Positions 52,268 through 61,299 of a stretch of 64,000 bases of DNA are shown here, piece by piece. The notes under the pieces are model-generated. The model did not search any database and was not told where the DNA came from. It was given only the letters and a program-made list of their open reading frames with translations. The position numbers and the translations under genes were made by a program. The stretch is from CAYWWM01 sp965198025. Lineage in GTDB: Bacteria; Acidobacteriota; Terriglobia; 2-12-FULL-54-10. The stretch lies in contig OZ240237.1 in assembly GCA_965198025.1 (NCBI GenBank), forward strand, positions 3,472,001 through 3,536,000. Reading direction: 5' to 3'. The first letter of the stretch is position 1. Every line of letters starts with the position of its first letter.

Positions 52268-52582
52268 TCAAAGTGGTTTCGGTGGCCGGCCTCGCGAGGA
52301 GGCCTGTGCGCCCCGGTCCCTTTGTTGTTTCGGGACGGAGACGTAGCCCACAATGCGGTCCTTGTAGACCGGTTGGGCGACGATATCGCTCGGCTGCCGG
52401 TAGCCGTACAGATAAAACTGCACCGGTTCGCTGAGCTCGGTCAGCCGAAAGTTCTGTCTCCCGGCGACGATGACTTGCGCCAGACTCAGAGCAAACAGCG
52501 CGCCCGCTGCAATCCATAGGATGAGCGGTTGCGGTTCGCTCTTCCCGGCCGTTTTCACTTGTACTGACTCTGGCTCTGGCAC
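52268..52582 (-). CDS. Small single-helix membrane protein
   Basis: 104 residues from ATG 52582. One helix at about 21-40 (LILWIAAGALFALSLAQVIV) is followed by a periplasmic part (FRLTELSEPVQFYLYGYRQP, VGYVSVPKQQRD). The tail is basic and Pro-rich. It lies between the coiled-coil protein and the OmpA-like lipoprotein, with 43- and 63-base gaps. Unknown family. Confidence 0.62.
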   Translation of the reverse strand: MPEPESVQVKTAGKSEPQPLILWIAAGALFALSLAQVIVAGRQNFRLTELSEPVQFYLYGYRQPSDIVAQPVYKDRIVGYVSVPKQQRDRGAQASSRGRPPKPL

Positions 52583-52625
52583 TTCCTTGCTCCCTTCTTG
52601 CTTTACTTTCTCTGCGTCATGCGCT

Positions 52626-53423
52626 TTACCGAAACTGGATACGTAGAGCGGGAGTGCCTACACCGGAACGAGCCGGACCCATCACGCGCAGCACCACGGC
52701 GCGGTTTTGAGCACGTTCCTCACGCGTCTGGTTGGCATGGAGCGGACGGTCTTCGCCGAAGCTCATCTGGTGCACCTTGTGTATCGGGATGTCCTGCCGG
52801 ACCACCAGGTACCGCGTCGCGGTCTCCAGACGCTGTTTTCCTAGTCGGATGTTGTAGGCGCTGTCGCCCGTCGAGTCCGTGTGCCCTTCCATCACCAGGA
52901 TCATGTCCGGGGTGTCCTTCAGTTGTGCTGCGATCTGGTCCAGAACGGGCAGGAAGGACGTCTCGATCGAGGCGCTGTCAAATCCGAACAGGACCCTCTC
53001 TTCCGACATCGTGATGTAGTTGTGGCGGCTGTCAAATCTGGCGCCCAGCGAGGAGACTTGCCTCACCGCGTCCTCGGCGGTCATCTGCGCGCCCTGCCCC
53101 ACGGTCAGCGCCTGCTGGCCCTTCTGGTCCACTTCCGCCAGTTCACCGTCAAGCTGGGAAAGCTGTTCCGAATGCTCGCGCGTCACCGTGCCCAGTTCCT
53201 CGATCTGGCCCGTGTGTGCGTTCAGCCAGTTGGAATTGTTCTCGGTGCTCTGCTCGGTGGAGTCAATCCTGCCGCCTAGGTCCGCCGAAAGCTCCTGCGC
53301 CGTTTGATCGACGTGGTTCCGGGTAAACTTCCGCGTCGCAACGCATCCGCTGCCCACCCCTGCCAGGATCGCCATCATTCCGACGATGGTCACTGCTTTC
53401 CGAAAGCTTGGTTTGGTTTGCAT
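52626..53423 (-). CDS. OmpA/Pal-type peptidoglycan-binding lipoprotein
   Basis: 265 residues from ATG 53423, fixed by GAGGAGG upstream. Lipobox in AILAGVGSGC (Cys 27). Residues 30-130 form a coiled coil. The C-terminal OmpA domain has VLFGFDSASIETSFLPVLDQ, VMEGHTDSTGDSAYNIRLG and the terminal NRAVVLRVM, the set that binds diaminopimelate in peptidoglycan. Unlike Pal it has a long helical spacer before the OmpA domain. First gene of the envelope set; a TGTAA-GAAG-TTACA palindrome lies upstream at 53553-53566. Confidence 0.9.
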   Translation of the reverse strand: MQTKPSFRKAVTIVGMMAILAGVGSGCVATRKFTRNHVDQTAQELSADLGGRIDSTEQSTENNSNWLNAHTGQIEELGTVTREHSEQLSQLDGELAEVDQKGQQALTVGQGAQMTAEDAVRQVSSLGARFDSRHNYITMSEERVLFGFDSASIETSFLPVLDQIAAQLKDTPDMILVMEGHTDSTGDSAYNIRLGKQRLETATRYLVVRQDIPIHKVHQMSFGEDRPLHANQTREERAQNRAVVLRVMGPARSGVGTPALRIQFR

Positions 53424-53663
53424 TCTCTGCCTCCTCGGTTTGGAAACCGGCCAACCCTTCCAACTCTTCCGGGGGTGGCATCTGGACAATTCGTCCACAA
53501 GAAGACAAGCAAACTGCATGCCAAGCTCGCCCTTGATTGTAAAAGTAAGATGTGTAAGAAGTTACAATAGTGGAAGTACTATACCGGGAGAGAACTTCAC
53601 CTTGGAAATCAGGGAAATTTTCCCTGACCATTCAATCATTCGATCTTTCTGCTTTCCTGCTGC

Positions 53664-54530
53664 TTACCCAGTGTCGCTGCTACTTTCTCTTCTCCCAGCC
53701 AGAAAGAACATCCCGGCCGTCCCGACCCCCAGCGCCACCGTGCAGACGACTCCGCCCTCTGGACCGTAATCCCCGCCATGGACCCAGACGGGTTCTGATA
53801 CGGCTGTCATCTGCCAGCGCAGTTGCGCCACGTCCAGGCCGCTCACCGGATGCCCGATTACCGCCAGCGCCCAGTTCCAGCCGAAATGAAAGCCGATCGG
53901 CCACCACAGCGCGCGCGTTCTGAGATAGGCGATTCCGAGCAGCGCCCCGGCCAGGACCGTGTTGAGCGTACTCAGGCGCGTGGCGCTCGGATTGCCCATG
54001 TGGACCACGCCGAAGACGGCCGAGGAAACCAGAATAGCCGCCGTTCCGTTGGTCCCTTCCACCAGCCGCTGGAAGGCGTAGCCGCGGAACAGCACCTCCT
54101 CGTAGGCCGCGACGAGTGCGACCAGCCCGCTCAACATCAGCAGCGTCATTGCCAATGAGGAACTGTCTCCCCCGCTCCGGCTTTCCAGGCCGATTGCGCC
54201 GATCCCAAGCTCGACCGCTGTCACCCCGCCTACCAGCCCAAGAGCAACCCCAAAGCCTTGGCCGAGTTCCACCATTGTCCGCCGCCGCCAAGCTAGCCCC
54301 ACGGCCACGAACGGCTTGTGCTCCATCCAGCGCATCAGCAGCCAAGTCGCGCCTCCCGTTCCCCCCGCCTGTATCAACACCACCACCGCCACCGATGCGA
54401 TCTGTCCGGTGAACGAGACGAACACGGCCAACACAAACGTCGCCCCTACGAACACGACCACGAACAGCACCAGCCGCCAGCCCGCCCGCAGACGCCCGTC
54501 CGGAAGCAGAAATAGATCTCCCATTCTCAT
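53664..54530 (-). CDS. CPBP family intramembrane protease
   Basis: 288 residues from ATG 54530 (GAGAGG upstream). About eight membrane helices. The ABI/CPBP motifs are present: AAYEEVLFRGYAFQRLVE near residue 142 with the catalytic Glu pair and Arg, and FGVVHMGN near 175 and PIGFHFGWNWALA near 213 with the His residues. Likely a prenyl-protease-type or bacteriocin-immunity-type enzyme; the substrate is unknown. Confidence 0.9.
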   Translation of the reverse strand: MRMGDLFLLPDGRLRAGWRLVLFVVVFVGATFVLAVFVSFTGQIASVAVVVLIQAGGTGGATWLLMRWMEHKPFVAVGLAWRRRTMVELGQGFGVALGLVGGVTAVELGIGAIGLESRSGGDSSSLAMTLLMLSGLVALVAAYEEVLFRGYAFQRLVEGTNGTAAILVSSAVFGVVHMGNPSATRLSTLNTVLAGALLGIAYLRTRALWWPIGFHFGWNWALAVIGHPVSGLDVAQLRWQMTAVSEPVWVHGGDYGPEGGVVCTVALGVGTAGMFFLAGRRESSSDTG

Positions 54531-54607
54531 TTCAATCCTCTCGGAGACTGTAGTGGAAACAGACGATTTCGTCTAGGAAATAGGAAATTTGGGAAGGGAA
54601 GATCCGA

Positions 54608-55144
54608 TCAGCGGAGATCGGGGAGGTTATCAAGCTTGGCCGCTGGTTGCTCGCCCTGCCACTGCCCGAGCAGCCATGCAACGCGATCCACTACGTCGCT
54701 CCGCTTTGCCTCGCCGAAAATGCGGAAGACAACGTGTCCTTCCCGGTCCACGAAAACTGTACCGGGAAGCGACAGCGCCATTTCAAAGAGCTGCAGGTGG
54801 TCCATGGTGGTTCCCATCAGCACCGGGAAGTTCATTCCCGTCTTCTGCATGAACTCCGGAATGTTTTCCTTGGTTGTCTCGTCGTCAAAGGATGCTGCCA
54901 GCACCGCCACGCCCTGCTCAGCGTAGCGCTTCTGCAGTTCCACGAAGATCGGCATCTCCGATGCACACGGAACGCACCAGGTAGCCCAGAAGTTCAGGAC
55001 CACAATCTTGCCGCGGTACTCTTCCAGTCGCTGCAATTGACCCGTGTAGTCAACCAATTCGAAGGAAGGGGCACGCTCCTGCGCTAATCCTGCCGTTAGA
55101 AATACCGTGCTGCCGAGAAAGACACCCAAGAATTGCCGCAACAT
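54608..55144 (-). CDS. TlpA/ResA-like exported thioredoxin
   Basis: 178 residues from ATG 55144, which places the signal peptide (QFLGVFLGSTVFLTAGLAQ) at the N-terminus; starts at 55192 and 55225 also exist. The active site is WATWCVPCASEMP near residue 60, and the cis-Pro is in LSLPGTVFVDREG. This is a periplasmic thiol-disulfide reductase of the AhpC/TSA-Redoxin type, often used for cytochrome c maturation. The many CxxCH proteins in the window would be natural clients; that is inference. Confidence 0.87.
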   Translation of the reverse strand: MLRQFLGVFLGSTVFLTAGLAQERAPSFELVDYTGQLQRLEEYRGKIVVLNFWATWCVPCASEMPIFVELQKRYAEQGVAVLAASFDDETTKENIPEFMQKTGMNFPVLMGTTMDHLQLFEMALSLPGTVFVDREGHVVFRIFGEAKRSDVVDRVAWLLGQWQGEQPAAKLDNLPDLR

Positions 55145-55228
55145 ATTGAAAAACAATTGGTTATTGCTTTGCTCGGTCAAACGACTTCCCATTCCGCAAT
55201 CCTGGGTTGGTACAGACAAAACCATTGC

Positions 55229-55669
55229 TCACACCCGTAAGTAGTCCGGATTCCATTTCTGAATCATCTGCTTGATCATCTTGCTATCGGTGATATTTTC
55301 GGTCAGGACTCTTCGAGCCAGGTCGGGAAGCTCCTCATCGCTCGCGAACCGCAGCGCCACCAGTTGGCGCACGGTCAGTTCCGGAATGCGGGGCTGCAAA
55401 TCGGCCGGCAGAAGACGTTCCAGCCGTAGCCGCATTTCCAGCCGAATGACCCGGTCCTGAACGGTCAGGGCAAAGATTCGCGCAAAAAAGAACAGGATCA
55501 ACAACGCAAAAGCGAGCAGAAGACTCACCACCGAGTCGGCGGTAAAATTTTGCACCGCCCGATAAACGGACCAAAGCAGATTGATGATCAGGATAGAGAA
55601 AGCCACGCCGTGATACGCCGGGACGATGCGAGCGTGGTTGTCAAAGGATTGCGGTTGTGGCTGCGCCAT
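55229..55669 (-). CDS. DUF6526 family membrane protein
   Basis: 146 residues from ATG 55669, fixed by GGAGG upstream. Two helices (GVAFSILIINLLWSVYRAVQ, VVSLLLAFALLILFFFARIF) and a helical cytoplasmic end with RVIRLEMRLRLERLLP and ITDSKMIKQMIQKW. This matches small two-helix proteins of DUF6526. The start is 115 bases downstream of the histidine kinase stop on the same strand. Function unknown. Confidence 0.75.
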   Translation of the reverse strand: MAQPQPQSFDNHARIVPAYHGVAFSILIINLLWSVYRAVQNFTADSVVSLLLAFALLILFFFARIFALTVQDRVIRLEMRLRLERLLPADLQPRIPELTVRQLVALRFASDEELPDLARRVLTENITDSKMIKQMIQKWNPDYLRV

Positions 55670-55784
55670 GTTGCACGTCCTCCGTTTGGCCGGTGCCGGG
55701 TTCTCTGGGCTTTGGCAGCAGCCTGTCGAACCCAGACTACCCTTTTCATGCCTTCCTGAAAAGCCAATTCCCGTCCCCGCCCAC

Positions 55785-57365
55785 TCAGATCGGCGCCGTG
55801 ATGGGGACCTTCCGGCGGACGACTCCGCTCCCGGCAGCCAGCAGGATCTGGAACACGCTGCCGCCCCCGGGATTGTCTTCCACCCAGATCGCTCCCCGGT
55901 GAGCTTCGATGATGGTCCGTGCAATGGCCAGCCCCAGCCCGACTCCCCGGCCCGCAAGCTGGCTCGTCGGGAGCGGTGTTCGCTTTCCGGCGGAGCCTCC
56001 GTGCCCTGGGCGGATCTGGCGAAATTTTTCGAAGATGGCCTGCTTGTCGGAATCCGGGATTCCCGGGCCGCCGTCGGCAATCGAGATCAACGCGTATCCT
56101 GCGTCTCCGCTGGCGAGTCCTTTTCTTCGCCACAGAGCGGGGATGTTCGCGGGAAGTTCGCTGCTCGTGCTGAGTCGGGTCACGATCGCACCGCCCGTCG
56201 GGGAAACCTTCCAGGCGTTGTTGAGCACGTTTCCGATCACCTGCAGGATGCGGTCTCCGTCACACTCCACCGGGACCGGCTCGGCTGGAATGTCTTCCTT
56301 GGCGCGGAGGCCGTGCTCCTGGAACTGGACCTCGAACTCAGCCAGTGCCGTGCGCAGCAACTTCCCCAGGTCGCGCGTCTGGATGTGGTACTCCATCACG
56401 CCCGCCTCGATGCGCGAAAGATCGAGCAGGTCGCCGATCATCGAAGAGAGTCTGCCGCTGCTCTGCAGGCTTACCTCAAGAAATCGGCGCTGGTCGGGCG
56501 TGAGCGGGCCGGCCAGCTCTTCGCGCAGCAGCCGCAGCGTCTCTTGGATCGACGCCAGAGGCGATCTCAATTCGTGCGAGACGTGGGAGATAAAGTCCTT
56601 CTTGAGCGCGTCGAGCTCGTTCAGTTTCCGCGTCATCGTATCGAAGTCGTAGGCAAGCTGCGCCAGCTCGTCCTCCCCTTCGGGCTTTACCTGATAGGAG
56701 AACTGGCCGGCGGCCACGGCATGGGTGGCTTCCGTGAGTTCGCCGAGCGGTCGGGAGATGGAACGCACGATCCAGAAGGAGACCGTCAGGCCGGCCAGCA
56801 GCCCCGCAACGGCCGCAATCAGAGAGATTCGCTGTGCCCGCTGGCTTGCCAGCGCCGAAGCCGCCGCCTGGGATTCGCTGACCTCCCGCGTGGCCCGCAA
56901 GAGCCTCAGGGCCTGGCTGCGCAGTTCCTCGAAGCGCTCCAATTCAATCTGCAAGACTTCGGGGGAGGGTTGCGGGTTTCCCGTGCTGGACACCGGCCGC
57001 CGCCGGGCGGACTCGACCAGCACGCGCCAGGTCTCGTCCATCCGGTCGAGCTCTCGCATCTCCGCCGGGGAGAGGTGCAGCAGTCGGATTCCTTCGAGCG
57101 TCCCAGAGAACGCCTCGCGCGCCGCCGCAACCTGCCCCCCGTAGTCCGGGTCGCCTGTGGCGTAGTACTTCAGCGTAAATTCCTCGGTCTGGTCAAGGTT
57201 GCGGATCAGCTGCAGCGCCAGCACCCCGGCGCGTAGGTTCACCCCCGCCAGGTCCTCGCTGCGGCGTGCCGTTTCGGAGATGACCGCCACTTGGTAGGCC
57301 AGCATCCCAAGCAGCAGCGCGATCAGCACGCCGAAGCCGAAAGCGACTTTGGTTGCAATCTTCAT
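55785..57365 (-). CDS. Sensor histidine kinase (HAMP, HisKA, HATPase)
   Basis: 526 residues from ATG 57365. Helix 1 (VAFGFGVLIALLLGMLAYQV), a periplasmic helical sensor (about 30-180), helix 2 (LIAAVAGLLAGLTVSFWIV), HAMP, then the H-box DFISHVSHELRSPLAS near residue 285, N-box VIGNVLNNAWKVSP near 390, and G-boxes ADGGPGIPDSD and GRGVGLGLAIART. All catalytic elements look intact. It lies 121 bases downstream of an NtrC-type regulator on the same strand and is its likely partner. The stimulus is unknown. Confidence 0.93.
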   Translation of the reverse strand: MKIATKVAFGFGVLIALLLGMLAYQVAVISETARRSEDLAGVNLRAGVLALQLIRNLDQTEEFTLKYYATGDPDYGGQVAAAREAFSGTLEGIRLLHLSPAEMRELDRMDETWRVLVESARRRPVSSTGNPQPSPEVLQIELERFEELRSQALRLLRATREVSESQAAASALASQRAQRISLIAAVAGLLAGLTVSFWIVRSISRPLGELTEATHAVAAGQFSYQVKPEGEDELAQLAYDFDTMTRKLNELDALKKDFISHVSHELRSPLASIQETLRLLREELAGPLTPDQRRFLEVSLQSSGRLSSMIGDLLDLSRIEAGVMEYHIQTRDLGKLLRTALAEFEVQFQEHGLRAKEDIPAEPVPVECDGDRILQVIGNVLNNAWKVSPTGGAIVTRLSTSSELPANIPALWRRKGLASGDAGYALISIADGGPGIPDSDKQAIFEKFRQIRPGHGGSAGKRTPLPTSQLAGRGVGLGLAIARTIIEAHRGAIWVEDNPGGGSVFQILLAAGSGVVRRKVPITAPI

Positions 57366-57486
57366 GCGGATTGCAGAAAGCTTGGACCTATGGGATTCAA
57401 CTCCAGTTCCCCGCCTCCCGCCACAGTTCCCGGAGGTGTCGTTTCAAGCCGCGGCAGAGAGGCATCTCGAAGCGTTCTCCCGTTCC

Positions 57487-58842
57487 CTAACTGAGTCCAT
57501 ACGACTTGAGCTTGTTCCGAATCGTCTTGACGTCGAGCTGGAGGCGCCGCGCCGCTTCGGCCTTGTTGTTTCCCGTCTGTTCGAGTGTTCGGAGGATGAG
57601 CTCCTTTTCCGTCTCGGCAGCGGTCGCTCCCGGAGGCGGAACCATCCGGGCCGTGGGATCGGGATGCCGGATGTAAGGCGGCAAGTGCGATGGCTCGATC
57701 CACTCGCCCCTCGCCAGAATGACCGCCCGCTCCATCACGTTGCGCAATTCGCGCACGTTGCCCGGCCAGCTGTAGCGCAGCAACAGATCGAGCGCCTCTG
57801 CGCGCATCGCTACCACGGTCGCCGCGTGTTTCCCGTTGAACTCCCGCAGCAGGCGCTGCGCCAGTTCCGGGATGTCTTCCTGGCGCTCGCGCAGGGGAGG
57901 CAGCGCGATGGTAAACACGTTCAAACGGTAATAGAGATCTTCCCGCAGGAGTCCCTTCTGCACCGCCTCACGCGGCTCCCGGTTGGTGGCCGCCAGAACG
58001 CGCACGTCGAAGGCAAACTCTTGCCGGCCGCCCAGGCGCCGTACGCGCCCGTCCTCGAGCACCCGCAGCAGTTTCGGTTGCAGCGCAATCGGCATTTCAG
58101 TGATTTCGTCGAGTAACAGTGTCCCGCGATGTGCCAGCTCGAAGCAACCCGGGCGCGATGTGACGGCTCCCGTGAAGGCTCCCTTCTCGTGCCCGAACAG
58201 CTCGCTTTCGATCAGTGTTTCCGGGATCGCCGCCGCGTTGAGGGCGATGAACGGACCTTTGGCCCGGGTTCCGCGTTCGTGGATGGCGCGCGCCGCTACT
58301 TCCTTGCCCGTGCCGCTTTCGCCCGTGAGGATCACCGCCGCATCGTTCGCGGCCACGGCTTCCAGCAGCTCATATGCCTCCTTCATCCGCTGGCTGGTTC
58401 CGTAAAGCGCGCCGAAGCCCGAAGCGCGTGCAGCGCGCGCATCGAGCTTCTGCGAAGCCTGCCGCAACTCGATTTCCTCGCGCGCCGCATCGAGAACAGA
58501 GCGCAGCTTCGCATGGTCGATGGGTTTGGTCAGGAAGTCTTGTGCGCCCTGCTTCATGGCCTCAACGGCCATGTCGATCGTCCCCTGCGCCGTGATTAGG
58601 ATCACCGGCCGTCCGGGGTCGCCCGACTGAAGCGCTTGGATCATCTCCAGCCCGGACCGTCCCGGCATCACCACGTCAGAGACCACGATCCCCGGGTCGC
58701 ATTCTTTTGCCAGCTGCTCGGCTTCATCGCCGTCGGCGGCCAGCAGCGGCTCATAGCCCCAACTGCGGAGGCGCGTTTCGAGCACCAGCCGCATCGCGGG
58801 TTCATCGTCCACCACCAGAACGGTTAGCGATTTGCGTCCCAT
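57487..58842 (-). CDS. Sigma54-dependent response regulator (NtrC type)
   Basis: 451 residues. Receiver domain with acidic pair VLVVDDEPAMR and phospho-Asp in GIVVSDVVMPGRSG near residue 56; AAA+ domain with Walker A ILTGESGTGKEVAAR near 170, the sigma54-contacting GAFTGA near 220, Walker B GTLLLDEITEMP near 240, and an arginine-finger region; Fis-type helix-turn-helix at the C-terminus (GNNKAEAARRLQLDVKTIRN). It should activate sigma54 promoters when phosphorylated by the kinase encoded downstream. No clear -24/-12 promoter was seen nearby. Confidence 0.95.
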   Translation of the reverse strand: MGRKSLTVLVVDDEPAMRLVLETRLRSWGYEPLLAADGDEAEQLAKECDPGIVVSDVVMPGRSGLEMIQALQSGDPGRPVILITAQGTIDMAVEAMKQGAQDFLTKPIDHAKLRSVLDAAREEIELRQASQKLDARAARASGFGALYGTSQRMKEAYELLEAVAANDAAVILTGESGTGKEVAARAIHERGTRAKGPFIALNAAAIPETLIESELFGHEKGAFTGAVTSRPGCFELAHRGTLLLDEITEMPIALQPKLLRVLEDGRVRRLGGRQEFAFDVRVLAATNREPREAVQKGLLREDLYYRLNVFTIALPPLRERQEDIPELAQRLLREFNGKHAATVVAMRAEALDLLLRYSWPGNVRELRNVMERAVILARGEWIEPSHLPPYIRHPDPTARMVPPPGATAAETEKELILRTLEQTGNNKAEAARRLQLDVKTIRNKLKSYGLS

Positions 58843-59047
58843 CGGGTTCGCATCCTGGGAATGGAACCATAAAGAACCGGAGGCCAGAGGCGGATGGGCG
58901 AAAGGAGCATTCTTTGATCGCCGGTCCAGCTGCTCTCCTTTGTGTCTTCGTGGTTGGGATCGCGTAGCATTATACCTCCGACCGGGGGAACCGGAAAAAC
59001 CCGCTCCGGATCCACTCGCGCGTGGCGGAGTCCGGTGTCCTTCTCCA

Positions 59048-59956
59048 TCACCGCGCCAGCCCCCGGATGGCGAACAGCACGTTCGCCGGGCGCTCCGCCA
59101 GCCGCCGCATGAAGTACGGGAACCACTCCGCCCCGAAAGGAATGTAGATCCGCAGGCGATGCCCCTGCTCGACGATTTGCTTCTGCAGGTCCCGCCGGAT
59201 GCCGTAGAGCATCTGGAACTCGAAGCCGCCCTTCGGCACGTCCAGTTCCTCAGCCGCTTTGCAGGTTCCCTCGATCATGCGCGGATCGTGCGTGGCGATG
59301 CCATGGTAGATGCCGCTCTCGAGCAGCATGCGTGCAAGGCGCAGGAAGTTCGCGTCCACGTCCGCCTTGCGCGGATAGGCCACCGATGCCGGCTCATTGT
59401 ATGCTCCTTTGCACAGCCGAACCTTGGTCTTCTGCTCCACCAGCCGCCGGACATCCCCTTCGCTCCGATAGAGATATGCCTGGATCACCGCGCCCACCGC
59501 CTCGTAATGCTTCCGCAGGTCCGCGATCAGAGCCAGCGTCCGGTCGGTGTAGGCGGAGCCCTCCATGTCCACGCGGATAAAGCTTCCCGCCTGCTGGGAG
59601 CGCTTCACCAGCAGGCGCAACTGTTGCCGGCACAGTTCCTCCGAGACGTCGAGACCGAGCTGGGTCAGCTTCACCGAGATGCCGCACCGGATGCGCTGCT
59701 CCGCGATCGCTTCCAGAATCTCCCGGTACGCCTGCGTCGCATCACGGGCCTGCTCTGCCGAGGCAACGCTCTCGCCCAAGTGATCCAGGGTCGCCAGGCG
59801 GCCGTCGGCCAGCAATTGCTGCATCACCACCATCGCTTCCGCCAGCGTCTTCCCGGCCACCAACTGCTGCGCCAACCGCTGCGCTCCGGGAAGAGCCAGC
59901 AGCCCCCGTTCCAACTGCTTCTGCCGGGAAAGATACAGAAAGAAGCCGCGCAGCAT
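59048..59956 (-). CDS. Proline dehydrogenase
   Basis: 302 residues, a stand-alone PRODH as in Thermus and Bacillus. FAD-linked oxidation of proline to pyrroline-5-carboxylate. Motifs: CGISVKLTQLGLDVSEELC near residue 92, FIRVDMEGSAYTDRTL near 127, VRLCKGAYNEPASVAYP near 180, IATHDPRMIEG near 220, FEFQMLYGIRRDLQ near 245, and YIPFGAEWFPYFMRRLAERP near 270. The start is 5 bases after the trxB stop, so the two are an operon. P5C dehydrogenase is not in the window. Confidence 0.94.
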   Translation of the reverse strand: MLRGFFLYLSRQKQLERGLLALPGAQRLAQQLVAGKTLAEAMVVMQQLLADGRLATLDHLGESVASAEQARDATQAYREILEAIAEQRIRCGISVKLTQLGLDVSEELCRQQLRLLVKRSQQAGSFIRVDMEGSAYTDRTLALIADLRKHYEAVGAVIQAYLYRSEGDVRRLVEQKTKVRLCKGAYNEPASVAYPRKADVDANFLRLARMLLESGIYHGIATHDPRMIEGTCKAAEELDVPKGGFEFQMLYGIRRDLQKQIVEQGHRLRIYIPFGAEWFPYFMRRLAERPANVLFAIRGLAR

Positions 59957-59961
59957 CGACT

Positions 59962-60903
59962 TTAGTGACCGCTTTCCAAAAACCGTTCCGCTTCGATGGC
60001 CGCCATGCAGCCGGACCCTGACGCCGTGATTGCCTGCCGGAACACACGGTCCTGCACGTCCCCGCAGGCGTACACACCCGGAACCTTCGTCCGCGTCCCT
60101 TGCTCGGTCTTCAGATACCCGTCCGCGTCCATGTCGAGCTGGCCTTGGAAGGGACCTGTGTTCGGAATGTGCCCGATGGCCACGAACACCGCGCTCACGT
60201 CCCGCTCCGTGACTTCATTCGTCTTGACGTTGCGGACCTTCGCCGCTGTCACCTCGCCCTTGGCCGGATCGAGGATGTCGTCCACCACCGTATCCACCGT
60301 GAACGCGATCTTCTCGTTCTGTTTCGCACGGTCGAGCATGATCTTCGACGACCGGAACTGGTCCCGCCGGTGCACGATCTCAACGCTCGAGGCAAACCGT
60401 GTCAGGAAAATGCCTTCTTCCATCGCCGAGTCCCCGCCGCCCACCACCATCACTTTCTTCCCCCGGAAGAAAAAGCCGTCGCAGGTCGCGCAGCTGGACA
60501 CTCCCTTGCCGATCAGCGCCTTTTCCGAGTCCAGGCCCAGCCACCGCGCCGACGCACCCGAGGCGATGATCAGCGTCCGCGTCTCGAGCGTCTGGCCGTC
60601 GAGCGTCAATGTAAACGGGTTCTTCGACAGATCTGCTGCCGTCACCTGTCTGGCTTGGTATTCCGCCCCGAAGCGCGCCGCCTGGTCCCGCATCCGCTGG
60701 ATCAGCTCCGGGCCCTGCACTCCTTCTGGAAAGCCCGGGAAGTTCTCGACCAGGGTCGTCAGGCTGAGCTGTCCCCCGATTTCGATCCCGTCAATCACCA
60801 GCGGCTTCAGGTTGGCCCGTGCCGCGTAGATCGCTGCCGTCAGCCCCGCGCACCCCGATCCGATAATCACCACGTCCCTCATGCTGCGCCCCTCATGCGA
60901 CAT
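59962..60903 (-). CDS. trxB: Thioredoxin reductase
   Basis: 313 residues from ATG 60903 (AAAGGAAA upstream; ATG 60882 is an alternative). FAD-binding VIIGSGCAGLTAAIYAARAN, active-site SSCATCDGFFFRGKK near residue 140, NADPH-binding VVGGGDSAMEEG near 160, and the second FAD motif YACGDVQDRVFRQA near 280. It reduces thioredoxin with NADPH. Proline dehydrogenase follows after 5 bases. Confidence 0.95.
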   Translation of the reverse strand: MSHEGRSMRDVVIIGSGCAGLTAAIYAARANLKPLVIDGIEIGGQLSLTTLVENFPGFPEGVQGPELIQRMRDQAARFGAEYQARQVTAADLSKNPFTLTLDGQTLETRTLIIASGASARWLGLDSEKALIGKGVSSCATCDGFFFRGKKVMVVGGGDSAMEEGIFLTRFASSVEIVHRRDQFRSSKIMLDRAKQNEKIAFTVDTVVDDILDPAKGEVTAAKVRNVKTNEVTERDVSAVFVAIGHIPNTGPFQGQLDMDADGYLKTEQGTRTKVPGVYACGDVQDRVFRQAITASGSGCMAAIEAERFLESGH

Positions 60904-61051
60904 TCGTTTCCTTTCTCATTAGACTCTCTTCTGCGCCATACGATTCGGCAAACCATTGTAGCCGCTTTTGTCGCCGGTACCGAAGAGATGGGGGGCTGGC
61001 CGGTCGCCGGGAGGCCTATGGTTTCAGTCTTTTCCGCTTGACCGGAAAGGC
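60904..61051. other. Gap before the DtxR remnant
   Basis: Contains the upstream region of trxB. No intact gene or helix-turn-helix coding sequence is seen, although a DtxR N-terminal domain would be expected here. Confidence 0.4.
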
Positions 61052-61204
61052 CGTCCGTCCGAATCGAACGCCTGCACCTTCGAGCACATCCTGAGCCCCG
61101 AGGTTACCGAACGCATCTGCACCTTCCTCAACCATCCCACCCACTGTCCCCACGGCAGCCCCATTCCCCCCGGCCCCTGCTGCCCGGCACGGCAGGGGGC
61201 ATAA
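61052..61204 (+). pseudogene. C-terminal fragment of a DtxR/MntR-family metal regulator
   Basis: The frame reads RPSESNACTFEHILSPEVTE then RICTFLNHPTHCPHGSPIPP and GPCC. The EH..S.EV.ER pattern with CPHG.PIP is the dimerisation/metal-binding domain of DtxR-like repressors. No N-terminal helix-turn-helix is found upstream, and no start codon fits. It ends 96 bases before nuoB. Probably a decayed manganese or iron regulator. Confidence 0.65.
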
Positions 61205-61299
61205 GACACTGCCGAACTTTCTCCGGCTGGGGAGAGGAGACAACCCGCGGACTGGTTTACAAAGATTAGGGCCGGTGAGAAAATAGACTGGAGATGAAG

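Noticed and set aside
55626..57236. Long open frame (536 codons) on the plus strand
   Set aside because: It is antisense to the histidine kinase, whose motifs are all intact; the reading is Arg/Ala/Gly-rich shadow sequence.
58832..59965. Long open frame (377 codons) on the plus strand
   Set aside because: Antisense to proline dehydrogenase, which has full motifs.
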